Shown: positions 35,060-42,963 of the stretch, piece after piece
How the letters are laid out: every line of letters starts with the position of its first letter
Position numbering within the stretch: the stretch's first letter is position 1
DNA from: JALZHR01 sp036388475
Lineage (GTDB): Bacteria; Acidobacteriota; Blastocatellia; Pyrinomonadales; Pyrinomonadaceae
Length of the DNA: 64,000 nucleotides
Direction: 5' to 3'
Assembly (NCBI GenBank): GCA_036388475.1
Contig: DASVRT010000038.1
Span: 1-64,000, forward strand
The notes under the pieces: generated by a model
What the model saw: the letters and a program-made list of their open reading frames with translations, nothing else
Told to the model about the DNA's origin: nothing
The model's database searches: none
Made by a program: the position numbers and the translations under genes

Positions 35060-35572
35060 ATGAACAGCGAAAAGCGCATTGTTTTAACGGGTTTTATGGG
35101 CGTCGGCAAATCGACCGTCGCCAAGTGCCTCGCCTATCTGCTGCAATGCGAAAGGCTCGACCTCGACAAATTTATCGAACAAAGCGAGCAGCGCTCGGTC
35201 ATCGAAATTATCGAAGCGGACGGCGAAGCGCGGTTTCGGGAAATCGAAACCGCGGGTTTGCGGAAAATTTTGGGCGAAACCGAGGCGCGCGTCATCGCGC
35301 TCGGCGGCGGCTGTTGGATTGCGCCGCAGAACCGCGAGCTTATCAAAGCGCACCGCTGCACGACCGTCTGGCTCGAATCGACCTTTGAGCATTGCTGGCG
35401 CAATATTTCCTGTTCAAAACAGGCGCGTCCACTGGCAAAAGACAAAAAACTGGCGGAAAAGCTTTTCGACGAGCGGCAAAAAATTTATTGCCTGGCGGAT
35501 TGGCATTTTATTGTCGAGCCGCAGCTGACGTCCTTTGACATCGCTAAAAAAATCGCCGAAGAAATATTTTGA
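35060..35572 (+). CDS. aroK: Shikimate kinase
   Basis: Phosphorylates shikimate with ATP. 170 residues, the normal length. Seen: Walker A IVLTGFMGVGKSTVAKCLA (residues about 7-25), the substrate-binding DLDKFIEQ (aspartate, here LDLDKFI), FREIE, and the Walker B-like VIALGGGCWIA. The lid shows SKQARPLAKD with the arginine. Its start follows the composite repeat and no strong ribosome-binding site is visible. Pairing with aroA is a common arrangement. Confidence 0.93.
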   Translation: MNSEKRIVLTGFMGVGKSTVAKCLAYLLQCERLDLDKFIEQSEQRSVIEIIEADGEARFREIETAGLRKILGETEARVIALGGGCWIAPQNRELIKAHRCTTVWLESTFEHCWRNISCSKQARPLAKDKKLAEKLFDERQKIYCLADWHFIVEPQLTSFDIAKKIAEEIF

Positions 35573-35658
35573 TAATTTATCCGAAAATTTGTTAAGTTAT
35601 ATTTACATTAGAAAATTATACGATTAATTTTCTTAGGAATTTACGATTCCTATGTCTT

Positions 35659-35720
35659 GAAAGCGAGCTTTAAAGCCGGTCAATCCATCCGGAAAAATAT
35701 CGGCTTCAGCTTTTGCTTTC
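35659..35720 (+). other. Imperfect hairpin in leader of the BON lipoprotein gene
   Basis: GAAAGCGAGCTTTAAAGCCG at 35659-35678 pairs imperfectly with CGGCTTCAGCTTTTGCTTT at 35701-35719. It lies in an AT-rich 190-bp leader ahead of a strong AGGAGG ribosome-binding site for the gene at 35764. It could be a mRNA stabiliser or regulatory structure; no riboswitch class is recognised. Confidence 0.3.
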
Positions 35721-35763
35721 GAGCTTTAAAAATTTAATTTACAGGAAATTTCAGGAGGGATAG

Positions 35764-36120
35764 ATGAAATTTAAAATTTTAGCCGGGTTCGGTTTATCGG
35801 CTGTTCTTTTAATCGGAGCGTGCGGCGGAAACAAAGACACAAATGCAAACACAAATGCTACCAATAACAAGGCGATGGCAACCGCGACGCCGACGCCGGT
35901 AGTCCAAACTAACGAAGCGGCAAACATCGGCACGGGCGACAAAACAAAAGTCGAAGCTGCTTTGAAGGCTAAAGGATTCAACAATGTCACGGTTGATATG
36001 TCGACCACGCCGCCGACTCTGCGCGGCTCGGTTCCGAAAGATAAAATGACGGAAGCCATTCAAACCGCTCAGCAAACAGCCGGAAAACCGTTTAAAAACG
36101 AATTAACAGAAGCAAAATAA
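35764..36120 (+). CDS. Small lipoprotein with BON-like domain
   Basis: 118 residues. Signal peptide with lipobox (LLIGACGGN; cysteine about residue 20) predicts lipid anchoring. A Asn/Thr/Ala-rich linker follows, then a BON-like fold: TKVEAALKAKGFNNVTVDMSTTPPTLRGSVP and AIQTAQQTAGKPF. BON domains bind phospholipid or periplasmic partners. A strong AGGAGG precedes ATG 35764. The next gene, also BON-containing, follows 19 bp later, so the two form an operon. Confidence 0.75.
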   Translation: MKFKILAGFGLSAVLLIGACGGNKDTNANTNATNNKAMATATPTPVVQTNEAANIGTGDKTKVEAALKAKGFNNVTVDMSTTPPTLRGSVPKDKMTEAIQTAQQTAGKPFKNELTEAK

Positions 36121-36139
36121 CCAGGGAGGAAAATAAAAT

Positions 36140-36511
36140 ATGTCTTTACAGGAAAAATATCAATCGCTGATAGACCTGGCAAACAATTCGGGCATCTCTA
36201 ATTTGAGCGTCACCGAAGGCGAAGGCTTTATCCAAATCGAAGGCGCTGCGCCGAGTGCGGAAACAAAACAGGCTTTGTGGGACGAATACGGGCGTATCGA
36301 CCCGGATTATCGTTCGGGCGACCTCGTTCTGAACGTCACCGCGCCGGAAGCTTCGACCGTGACCTACACCGTTCAGTCGGGCGACAACCTGACCAAAATC
36401 GGCGAGCATTACGGCGTCAGCTGGCAGAAAATCTTTGATGCCAATCGTGATAAGCTCGACGACCCGGACAAAATCTTTCCCGGTCAGGAACTGGCGATTC
36501 CGCAGGCTTAA
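36140..36511 (+). CDS. BON-LysM protein (Kbp/YgaU-like)
   Basis: 123 residues without a signal peptide. The N-terminal half resembles a BON domain (LSVTEGEGFIQIEGAAPSAETKQALWDEYG). The C-terminal half is a LysM domain: TYTVQSGDNLTKIGEHYGVSWQKIFDANRD and KIFPGQELAIPQA. The architecture matches the E. coli K+-binding protein Kbp and related stress proteins. A good AGGGAGGA site precedes it. The hairpin at 36532 follows its stop. Confidence 0.85.
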   Translation: MSLQEKYQSLIDLANNSGISNLSVTEGEGFIQIEGAAPSAETKQALWDEYGRIDPDYRSGDLVLNVTAPEASTVTYTVQSGDNLTKIGEHYGVSWQKIFDANRDKLDDPDKIFPGQELAIPQA

Positions 36512-36531
36512 TAAATTTTCATTGATTTTCA

Positions 36532-36587
36532 GAAAGCACTTTGATATTGTTTGCGTCTAACGGGCAAATCAAAGTGCTTTCCCTTTT
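36532..36587 (+). terminator. Intrinsic terminator after the BON-LysM gene
   Basis: Perfect 14-bp stem GAAAGCACTTTGAT (36532-36545) with ATCAAAGTGCTTTC (36568-36581) and a 22-nt loop, followed by CCTTTTG. It separates the BON operon from the next gene. Confidence 0.75.
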
Positions 36588-36604
36588 GACAAAAAGGAGT
36601 TTTT

Positions 36605-37291
36605 ATGAAATTCGTCGCCTCGATATTCGTTTTCGTTCTGGTGTGTTCTTCGACTGCTTTCGGTCAGGAATTAACGCGCGCGCAAAAGATGCAAAAAATT
36701 AATGAATTAAACAGTCAAATCAAAGTGCTGGAACAGGAAATCATCCAGCCTGCCGCCAAGGATTTGAAGCAGGCTGAAAAAGAAGGATTCAGCGTTTTCA
36801 GAATTCACCCGCGCGAAAAGTATGACCACAAACTGACGATTGAAGGCGGCGGTTCGTATTATTCTTTTACGACCAATTCGCACGATTATCAAAAAATCGC
36901 GCAGATAGGTTTGGAGCAAAATAATTTAATGGTCGGCTTTGCCGGCGCCGATTACGGGTTTATCGCCGATTTGGGCGAAACGCCGCTCGCCGCCGTCACC
37001 AAAGAAACAGGCGAGGTAAATTTTCTGGTTAATTACAAGCCGCCGACCAATGAGCCGGAAGTCAGAATCGAACAAAGAAAAGCGTATAATTACGAAGCGA
37101 GCGGCTTTTTATATAAAAGCCGTATTCCGGCAATTGCCGGACACAGCTACGTTCTGCGCGCAATCAGTTTCCGCGATGCCGACGTTTTAGTCGCTTTCAA
37201 AGTCCATCGAAAGGACGCCGACGGAAGCTTGATAATTTTCTGGAAATTGATAGAGAATTTTGAAAAACCGCTTTTAGCCGGAGTTGAGTAA
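36605..37291 (+). CDS. Secreted protein of unknown function
   Basis: 228 residues with a signal peptide (KFVASIFVFVLVCSSTAFGQ). A short coiled-coil helix follows (KMQKINELNSQIKVLEQEI). The rest is beta-rich, with GGGSYYSFTTNSHDYQ, AGADYGFIADLGETPLA and YVLRAISFRDADVLVAFKVHR. No named domain recognised. AAGGAG precedes ATG 36605. It is monocistronic between two terminators. Confidence 0.65.
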   Translation: MKFVASIFVFVLVCSSTAFGQELTRAQKMQKINELNSQIKVLEQEIIQPAAKDLKQAEKEGFSVFRIHPREKYDHKLTIEGGGSYYSFTTNSHDYQKIAQIGLEQNNLMVGFAGADYGFIADLGETPLAAVTKETGEVNFLVNYKPPTNEPEVRIEQRKAYNYEASGFLYKSRIPAIAGHSYVLRAISFRDADVLVAFKVHRKDADGSLIIFWKLIENFEKPLLAGVE

Positions 37292-37294
37292 AAG

Positions 37295-37330
37295 AAAAAA
37301 GCCTGTGCGGAAAATCACACAGGCTTTTTT
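37295..37330. terminator. Bidirectional intrinsic terminator
   Basis: Perfect 13-bp stem AAAAAAGCCTGTG / CACAGGCTTTTTT with a 10-nt loop lies between convergent genes ending at 37291 (+) and 37347 (-). A and T runs on both sides allow function in both directions. Confidence 0.9.
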
Positions 37331-37346
37331 CTTTTTAACGAAGACT

Positions 37347-39374
37347 CTATTTCTTCGCTTTGTTTTCGTTCCAAATCTTCTGCACGCCCGCGTCCACTTC
37401 CGGCTCGTCGAGAAGTTTTTTGCCTTTCGCCATCTGCCAGCGTTCGAACCACGAAATGCCCGCTTTGCCGTAGAAGCTTTCTTCCGTTTTGTAAGCTTCG
37501 TCCGTCAGAGCTTCTTCCATCGAAACGAATTGATAACCGCGTTTTTCAATCATTCCGAAAAGCTCGTTCGCCGAATCGGTAACCAGCCGGCTCGGCGTCA
37601 GAACCATCGTCTGATTGATGTCGCGCCCGAAAATTTCCTGCGAATACGCTTCGTAATGGTCGAACATTTTCGTCATATAACCGGCGAATGCCTCGCGGAT
37701 TTCGCGCATCGTGTTGATGTCGTTGTCGTTGCGCGCCATATCGTAAGCGTAGGAATACATCCATTCCTGGTTGTCAATCGTGTATTTTACCGGGCTCAAG
37801 CCGCGCCCGTTCAGCCACGATTCAAAACGATTGCGTTCTTCCGCCGTCTTGCCCGTGTTTAAAAAAGGATAGCTGAAATAACGCAGCGGCAGATTTTTTT
37901 CAGCCAGAAGTTTTCGCACGACGCGCTCGTTTTTTTCGACGCCGGCGACGTATTCTTCATACGGCGTATTGTAAAACCAGACGTGATTATAGTTGCCGAT
38001 GCCGATTTCAAAACCGGCGTCGCGCCACAGGCGCACGATGTTGGCGCGCACGGGATAAAACTTTTCGCCGTCGGAAATCACCGCGCCGTGGACGAAGCCG
38101 ATTGCCGGAATTTTGCGCCCCTTTAACGTTTCAATCAAAAGCCGCGCCGTCGCGTCGGCGTCTTTCGGCGCGTTTGCCGTGCGGTCAAGCGGCGGAAGCG
38201 AAACGAAGCCGATTGCCAGTTTGCGGTTTTTCGTTTTCGTCTGGGCATTGACAAATGCCGGTTGATTGAACGAAAATACAGCCAGGAAAAACGCCGAGAT
38301 AAGCACTAAAGCCAAACCAGCCGACCAAGCAGAATTGGCTTTTGCGTGAGTCTCGGTATTTTTTTGTAAGATTTTTGTTATTCTCTGCATTAAATTACCT
38401 CCTTTTACCGCCGCCGTCGAAAAAGGCGGCAGTTTTTGGTTCGTCAAAAGACGAATCTCCTCAAGATTTGCCAGCGCGCTGGCGTATATGATGTGCGAGT
38501 TTTCCAGTATTTTGATAACCGCTTCGTCCGTCGCGAATTCTCTTTCCCGGCGAAGAACGGAAGACATCCACCACACGCACGGGTGATAGAAAAATAAAGC
38601 CTCGATAATACTCTGCGCGAAATTGACGAGCGCGTCGCGGCGGCGAATGTGAACCAGCTCGTGCGCGATGACGGTTTCCAGCTCTTTCGCGCTTATCTGC
38701 AAAAAAACGCTCGCCGGAACGAGAATGACCGGCTTCAGCCAGCCGACGACGATGGGCGTCTGAATCAGGTTCGACTGCAAAAATTTCACCGATGGTCTGA
38801 TTTTCAGCTTTTCGCAAAGCGCCGCAAATCTTTCCTGCCATTCGCCGGCGGGCGCGGAAATTTCGCGCGTTTTGTAAAGATGCAGCTGCCAGACGCCGCC
38901 CGTTAAGCGCAGCGCGAAAAACGCCGCGCCGAAAAACCATAAACCGACGACGAAAGGCAAAACGTCAGAAAAGCTTTTATTGAAAAAGTTTTGCAGATTT
39001 TCGATGGAGTCGAAAACGTTTTTTCCGTTGGCATTTGTCTGCGTCGTTTCCGCTTTCGCCGGCAGCGGTAAATTTTTCTCCGGCTGAAAATTCGGGTCGA
39101 AACGTGCGGCGTCCGGCTCGCTCGGATTTTCCGGGCGAAAGAAATTCGACGATGAATTTTCGTTCAAACCGACAAAAGTGACGATTGGCAAAACGAGCGC
39201 CAGCGCCAGCGCGAAAACCGAAACGAGATAACGGGCGTTTGCCGAAAATTTTTGCAGAACGCGCAAAAGCAGAAAAAGAATCAGCGCGAGCAGCGCAATC
39301 TGCCAGACGGAATGAAGCAGCGTCCAGCCGAGATTTTCGATGAGTTTCGAGTTAATCAGAATTTGCCAGTTCAT
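37347..39374 (-). CDS. BlaR1-like M56 metallopeptidase fused to a degenerate polysaccharide-deacetylase domain
   Basis: 675 residues. The N-terminal BlaR1/MecR1-type membrane peptidase has several transmembrane helices and the zinc motif HELVH (about residues 238-242) with a following REREFATDEAV. After a last membrane helix near residue 360 comes a periplasmic domain (about 385-640) that aligns with polysaccharide deacetylases. The catalytic IDDLP-like motif is replaced by GFVSLP, and the HTxSH-like metal motif by GNYNH, while RYFSYPFLNTG is kept. It is therefore probably a sensor and not an enzyme. It is the last gene of the operon, overlapping the BlaI-type gene by four bases. On ligand binding it is expected to cut the repressor. 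Confidence 0.88.
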   Translation of the reverse strand: MNWQILINSKLIENLGWTLLHSVWQIALLALILFLLLRVLQKFSANARYLVSVFALALALVLPIVTFVGLNENSSSNFFRPENPSEPDAARFDPNFQPEKNLPLPAKAETTQTNANGKNVFDSIENLQNFFNKSFSDVLPFVVGLWFFGAAFFALRLTGGVWQLHLYKTREISAPAGEWQERFAALCEKLKIRPSVKFLQSNLIQTPIVVGWLKPVILVPASVFLQISAKELETVIAHELVHIRRRDALVNFAQSIIEALFFYHPCVWWMSSVLRREREFATDEAVIKILENSHIIYASALANLEEIRLLTNQKLPPFSTAAVKGGNLMQRITKILQKNTETHAKANSAWSAGLALVLISAFFLAVFSFNQPAFVNAQTKTKNRKLAIGFVSLPPLDRTANAPKDADATARLLIETLKGRKIPAIGFVHGAVISDGEKFYPVRANIVRLWRDAGFEIGIGNYNHVWFYNTPYEEYVAGVEKNERVVRKLLAEKNLPLRYFSYPFLNTGKTAEERNRFESWLNGRGLSPVKYTIDNQEWMYSYAYDMARNDNDINTMREIREAFAGYMTKMFDHYEAYSQEIFGRDINQTMVLTPSRLVTDSANELFGMIEKRGYQFVSMEEALTDEAYKTEESFYGKAGISWFERWQMAKGKKLLDEPEVDAGVQKIWNENKAKK

Positions 39375-39754
39375 TTGTTTTTCTTTTCCGCCTCCGTGAT
39401 TAATTTGCGAATTTCCGTCAGTTCTTCCCGGCTCGCCGGTTTCGATTCCAGAACGTGCTGCACCAATCTCAAAGCCGAGCCGCGAAAGGCTTTTTCCAGC
39501 AAATCCGAAACGAGAGTTTTCTGCGTTTCGTCCTGCGACTGCCGCGCGCGGTAAACGTGCGCTCTGCTCGAATCGTCGCGCTCGACCAAGCCTTTTTCGT
39601 GCATAATCTGCATCAATTTTAAAACGGTCGTGTAAGCGCCGGGCTTGCGCCGGTCGATAATTTCGTGAACTTCTCTTACGGTCGCCTGCCCGCGTTCCCA
39701 GAGAACGGCGAGAATTTCCAGTTCGGCGGCTGTCGGTTGATTCGATTTTTTCAT
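39371..39754 (-). CDS. blaI: BlaI/MecI-family transcriptional repressor
   Basis: 127-residue winged-helix repressor. Seen: TAAELEILAVLWERGQATVREVHEIID, TVLKLMQIMHEKGLVERDD (recognition helix and wing) and a C-terminal dimerisation helix. Length and pattern are standard. It overlaps the genes on both sides by four bases, so it is translationally coupled to the beta-lactamase upstream and the M56 sensor downstream. Its likely operator is the palindrome at 41004-41019. Confidence 0.93.
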   Translation of the reverse strand: MKKSNQPTAAELEILAVLWERGQATVREVHEIIDRRKPGAYTTVLKLMQIMHEKGLVERDDSSRAHVYRARQSQDETQKTLVSDLLEKAFRGSALRLVQHVLESKPASREELTEIRKLITEAEKKNK

Positions 39755-40956
39755 TTTTCCTGCTTTGGCAAATATTCCAGTTCGGTCAATATTTTTTTCG
39801 TCATTTCGACACGCTTGTCGCGAATTTCGGCAAAGCTTGCGCCTTCGATATTTAAGGCGAAAAAATAAACGCCGCCTTTAGCTTCCAGATAGCCGACAAA
39901 CCAGCCGATAACTTTTCCTTCGGCAATCGGTCCGCCGCCGGTTTTCGCGCTCAGCGTGTAGAGCGGCGTTTTTTCAAACACCATAATATCTTTGACAATC
40001 CCGGTCGAACGCCGCGCGACGGGCAGACGATTTTCGTAAAACGCGCGCAGAAATTCCACCTGCTCGTCGGCGGAGATTTTCAGCGAGTTGTCGAGCCAGA
40101 AATTATCGACTCTGCCGGAAACTTCCCTGTTTCCGTAATTAAACGCGGCGACGCGGCTTTTCATTTCCGTCAAGCCGACCTTTAAGGCAAGCTCCCGGTA
40201 ATACCAGAGAACCGAATATTTAAAAGCCGTGCGCAAAGTCTGGTCTTTGCCCCAGTGAACGAATGGCGGCTCATTCCAGTTTGCCTGCGGCGGATATTTT
40301 TCGCGATTCCAAGCGATAACAAAATCGGCGTCCTTGATAACGCTTGTTTCCAGACCGATGAGGGAATTGGGGATTTTGAAGGTCGATTTCGGGCTGAAAC
40401 GCTCGCGGCAGCGCGCCTGGTTGTACCGCAGGTAAGCGTTATTTTTCGCGTCGTAAAGCACAAACGCGCCAACCGTTTCCTTAAAAACCTCGTTTAATTT
40501 TTGCTGCGCGGGCGAAGGCGCGATTCTGGTCAGCTGCAAAGCCACCATTCGCCATTGCCCTTTTTCCTTTGCGTAAACGCTCGTGTAGCGGCGTTCGTGG
40601 TCGATGTCTTTTCCCTGATAATTTATTCGCCATTTCGCGCGTCCGCTTAACACTGCCGCATCTGCGTAAACGCGCACGCGCACGTCGTCGGTATTGAAAA
40701 AATATGTTTTTATATCGGGATTCGGGCGCACGTCTTCGAGTTCTTCTTTTTTGCCGCGCACCGTGCCGTTGCCGCTGGTGACAATCATATCGTCGGAAAA
40801 AAGATTTTCCAGCGATTTTATATCGCCGCGCACTATCGCGTCCGCCCATTCGCGATTCAGCGCCAGAATCTGCTGTTCGACTTCACCGCTTTGCGCCGGC
40901 AGAGACGCGGCGGAAAGCAAAACGATAAATCCGGCAAAAAATAGTAACTTTTTCAT
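39751..40956 (-). CDS. Class D beta-lactamase with N-terminal SnoaL/DUF4440-like domain
   Basis: 401 residues. Signal peptide about 1-21; residues 25-145 form a SnoaL-like/DUF4440 domain (LNREWADAIVRGDIKSLENLFSDD, WRINYQGKDIDHERRYTSVYAK). Residues about 150-400 form a class D serine beta-lactamase: active-site STFK at 191-194, SVL at 248-250, FNYGN at 272-276, KTG at 338-340, plus IGWFVGYLEA. All catalytic motifs are present, so it should be active in the periplasm. The front fusion is unusual. It is the first gene of a BlaI/M56-controlled operon. Confidence 0.9.
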   Translation of the reverse strand: MKKLLFFAGFIVLLSAASLPAQSGEVEQQILALNREWADAIVRGDIKSLENLFSDDMIVTSGNGTVRGKKEELEDVRPNPDIKTYFFNTDDVRVRVYADAAVLSGRAKWRINYQGKDIDHERRYTSVYAKEKGQWRMVALQLTRIAPSPAQQKLNEVFKETVGAFVLYDAKNNAYLRYNQARCRERFSPKSTFKIPNSLIGLETSVIKDADFVIAWNREKYPPQANWNEPPFVHWGKDQTLRTAFKYSVLWYYRELALKVGLTEMKSRVAAFNYGNREVSGRVDNFWLDNSLKISADEQVEFLRAFYENRLPVARRSTGIVKDIMVFEKTPLYTLSAKTGGGPIAEGKVIGWFVGYLEAKGGVYFFALNIEGASFAEIRDKRVEMTKKILTELEYLPKQEK

Positions 40957-40999
40957 AGCTTATTTCTTTTTGAAGACTAAACGGGCGAAACAATTTTAA

Positions 41000-41027
41000 G
41001 ATATACGAAAACTTTCGTAGATGTCAA
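41000..41027 (-). promoter_or_regulatory. Promoter with repressor palindrome between -35 and -10 for the beta-lactamase operon
   Basis: On the minus strand TTGACA (41027-41022) and TATATC (41005-41000) are spaced by 16 bp. The spacer is almost entirely the perfect dyad TACGAAA-AC-TTTCGTA (41004-41019). This is the expected place for a BlaI-family operator that blocks RNA polymerase. The transcript would start about 35 bp before the beta-lactamase ATG at 40956. Assignment to BlaI is inference from position. Confidence 0.7.
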
Positions 41028-41085
41028 GAAGAAATTTTCATAAATCCGATTTGGCTTTAAATTAAGGTATTGCTAAATTTTCTAT

Positions 41086-42690
41086 ATGTCTCTGGAAACA
41101 GATTTTATCGTCATCGGCAGCGGAGTTGCGGGCTTGCGCGCTTCGATTGAGCTTGCCCGCACCGGCGCGCGCGTCACCGTTCTGACTAAAGACAAGGCGA
41201 GCGAATCGAACACCGAATACGCCCAGGGCGGCGTGGCGGTCGTCCTGTCGGACGACGATAACGCCGAGCTTCACGAGGAAGACACGCTGGTGGCGGGCGC
41301 GGGATTGTGTGACGAAAAAGCGGTCGAGACGCTCGTCACCGAAGGCACGAAATATATCAGGCAGCTAATCGAATGGGGAACGGAATTCGACCGCGAAGGC
41401 GGAAAACTGATTTTCACGCAGGAAGCGGCGCATTCGCGGCGGCGAATCCTGCACGCGCACGGCGATTCGACCGGAAAGGAAATCGTGCGCGCCCTGATTG
41501 CGCGCGCGCGGGCTGAAAAAACGATTGTGCTGATGCCGTTTGCCAACACGGAAAGTTTGATTGTTTCCGAAAACAGGTGCGTCGGCGTTCGTTTTCTCGA
41601 CCCGATTCTGCGCGCGCCGCGCGAGATTTTGGCGAAAGCGGTCGTCCTCTGCACGGGCGGCGCGGGTCAGCTTTATATGCACACGACGAATCCGCCGGTG
41701 GCGACGGGCGACGGGATGGCGATGGCTTATTGCGCGGGCGCGGAGATGGCTGATATGGAATTCATTCAGTTTCACCCGACGGCTTTAAGTCTGGAAAACG
41801 CGCCGCGTTTTTTGCTGAGCGAGGCGATGCGCGGCGAGGGCGGAATTTTGCGCAACCGATACGGCGAACGTTTTATGTCGCGCTATGACGAGCGTCTGGA
41901 ACTGGCGCCGCGCGATATTGTTTCGCGCTCGATTGTCGCGGAGATGCGGCGGACGGGAACGCGGACGGTTTTTCTCGATATGACCGCGCTGGACGAAGAT
42001 TTTCTCAAAAATCGTTTTCCGAAAATTTATGAGACGTGTGAATTTTACGGCTTGAACATCGCGAAAGATTTACTGCCCGTCGCGCCCGCCTCGCATTATT
42101 GTATGGGCGGCGTGCGCACGGATTTGCACGGCAGAACCACGGTCGCGGGACTTTACGCGGCGGGCGAAGTTTCGTGTACGGGCGTTCACGGCGCGAACCG
42201 GCTCGCGTCCAATTCCCTGCTCGAAGGCTTGGTTTTCGGCGCGCGGTCGGGCGAAGCGGCGATTGCGGATAATTACGAATTACGAATTACGCATTACGAA
42301 TCGGACTCTCGGCACTCGGCGCTCGACGCTCGGCATTCGGCGGAAATTTCGACGGCGGTAAAAAAACGCGTCAAGCGCGTGATGTGGGAAAGAGTCGGAA
42401 TTTTACGCGACAAAGATTCTCTGCAAAGAGCGTTGACCGAATTCGAGCAGATTTCGGAAGCGAATTTAAGCGTTTCCTCGCGCAACTTTGTCACGCTGGC
42501 GATGCTGGTCACGAGAGCCGCACTGTGGCGCGAGGAATCGCGCGGCGGGCATTTTCGCACGGATTTTCCCGAACGCGACGAAAAATGGCGCGTTCATTCG
42601 ATTCAAAAAATCGAAGCGCAAATCTCGCCTGCCGAAAAGATAAATTTTGCGGCGGACGAAGTTTTGACGCAAAGAAAAGCAGAGAAATGA
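41086..42690 (+). CDS. nadB: L-aspartate oxidase
   Basis: First step of NAD de novo synthesis: L-aspartate to iminoaspartate with FAD. 534 residues. Seen: the FAD motif DFIVIGSGVAGLRASIELA, NTEYAQGGVAVVL, EAAHSRRRILHAHGDSTG, EFIQFHPTAL, FLLSEAMRGEGG, the catalytic SHYCMGGVRTD and GLYAAGEVSCTGVHGANRLASNSLLEGLVFG. Around residue 396 the loop before the C-terminal helical domain is enlarged by a stretch (NYELRITHYESDSRHSALDA...) encoded by ten heptamer repeats. The ends and catalytic residues are intact. No nadA or nadC is adjacent. Confidence 0.95.
   Translation: MSLETDFIVIGSGVAGLRASIELARTGARVTVLTKDKASESNTEYAQGGVAVVLSDDDNAELHEEDTLVAGAGLCDEKAVETLVTEGTKYIRQLIEWGTEFDREGGKLIFTQEAAHSRRRILHAHGDSTGKEIVRALIARARAEKTIVLMPFANTESLIVSENRCVGVRFLDPILRAPREILAKAVVLCTGGAGQLYMHTTNPPVATGDGMAMAYCAGAEMADMEFIQFHPTALSLENAPRFLLSEAMRGEGGILRNRYGERFMSRYDERLELAPRDIVSRSIVAEMRRTGTRTVFLDMTALDEDFLKNRFPKIYETCEFYGLNIAKDLLPVAPASHYCMGGVRTDLHGRTTVAGLYAAGEVSCTGVHGANRLASNSLLEGLVFGARSGEAAIADNYELRITHYESDSRHSALDARHSAEISTAVKKRVKRVMWERVGILRDKDSLQRALTEFEQISEANLSVSSRNFVTLAMLVTRAALWREESRGGHFRTDFPERDEKWRVHSIQKIEAQISPAEKINFAADEVLTQRKAEK
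42271..42340 (+). repeat. Heptamer array inside nadB (10 units)
   Basis: Ten consecutive 7-base units: AATTACG three times, CATTACG, AATCGGA, then CTCTCGG, CACTCGG, CGCTCGA, CGCTCGG, CATTCGG. Two heptamer families are joined end to end. The array is translated in frame and sits between the flavin domain and the C-terminal helical domain. No stop is introduced. Confidence 0.9.
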
Positions 42691-42716
42691 TTGCCGGTTT
42701 GTTAAACGGAATTTTA

Positions 42717-42835
42717 CCTGCAATATGAATCAAACGCCCGCAATATGAATCGAACGTCTGCAATATCGTTCAAACGCGTGAAATAGGAATTTTCGCCTGC
42801 GATATCGAACTTTCATTCGCTAAATTCAACAATTG
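42717..42835. repeat. 20-bp tandem repeat array downstream of nadB
   Basis: Units CCTGCAATATGAATCAAACG, CCCGCAATATGAATCGAACG and TCTGCAATATCGTTCAAACG (42717-42776) are followed by a 19-bp and then further degenerate 20-bp units up to about 42835. The spacing stays constant although the sequence decays. It is followed at 42845-42888 by a fragment of the composite element (CATCCGTGTTTATTTGCGG). No gene is visible in this 273-bp spacer. Confidence 0.8.
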
Positions 42836-42963
42836 TGCGTTCGCTTCAAATTTCATCCGTGTTTATTTGCGGTTTCATTTTTCTGCGCCGGAGTTAATTT
42901 TTCTTGTTTGATGTTGTAGTGTAAATCCGTAATACGATTCCAACCTGAAAAAGGCTTAGAAAA

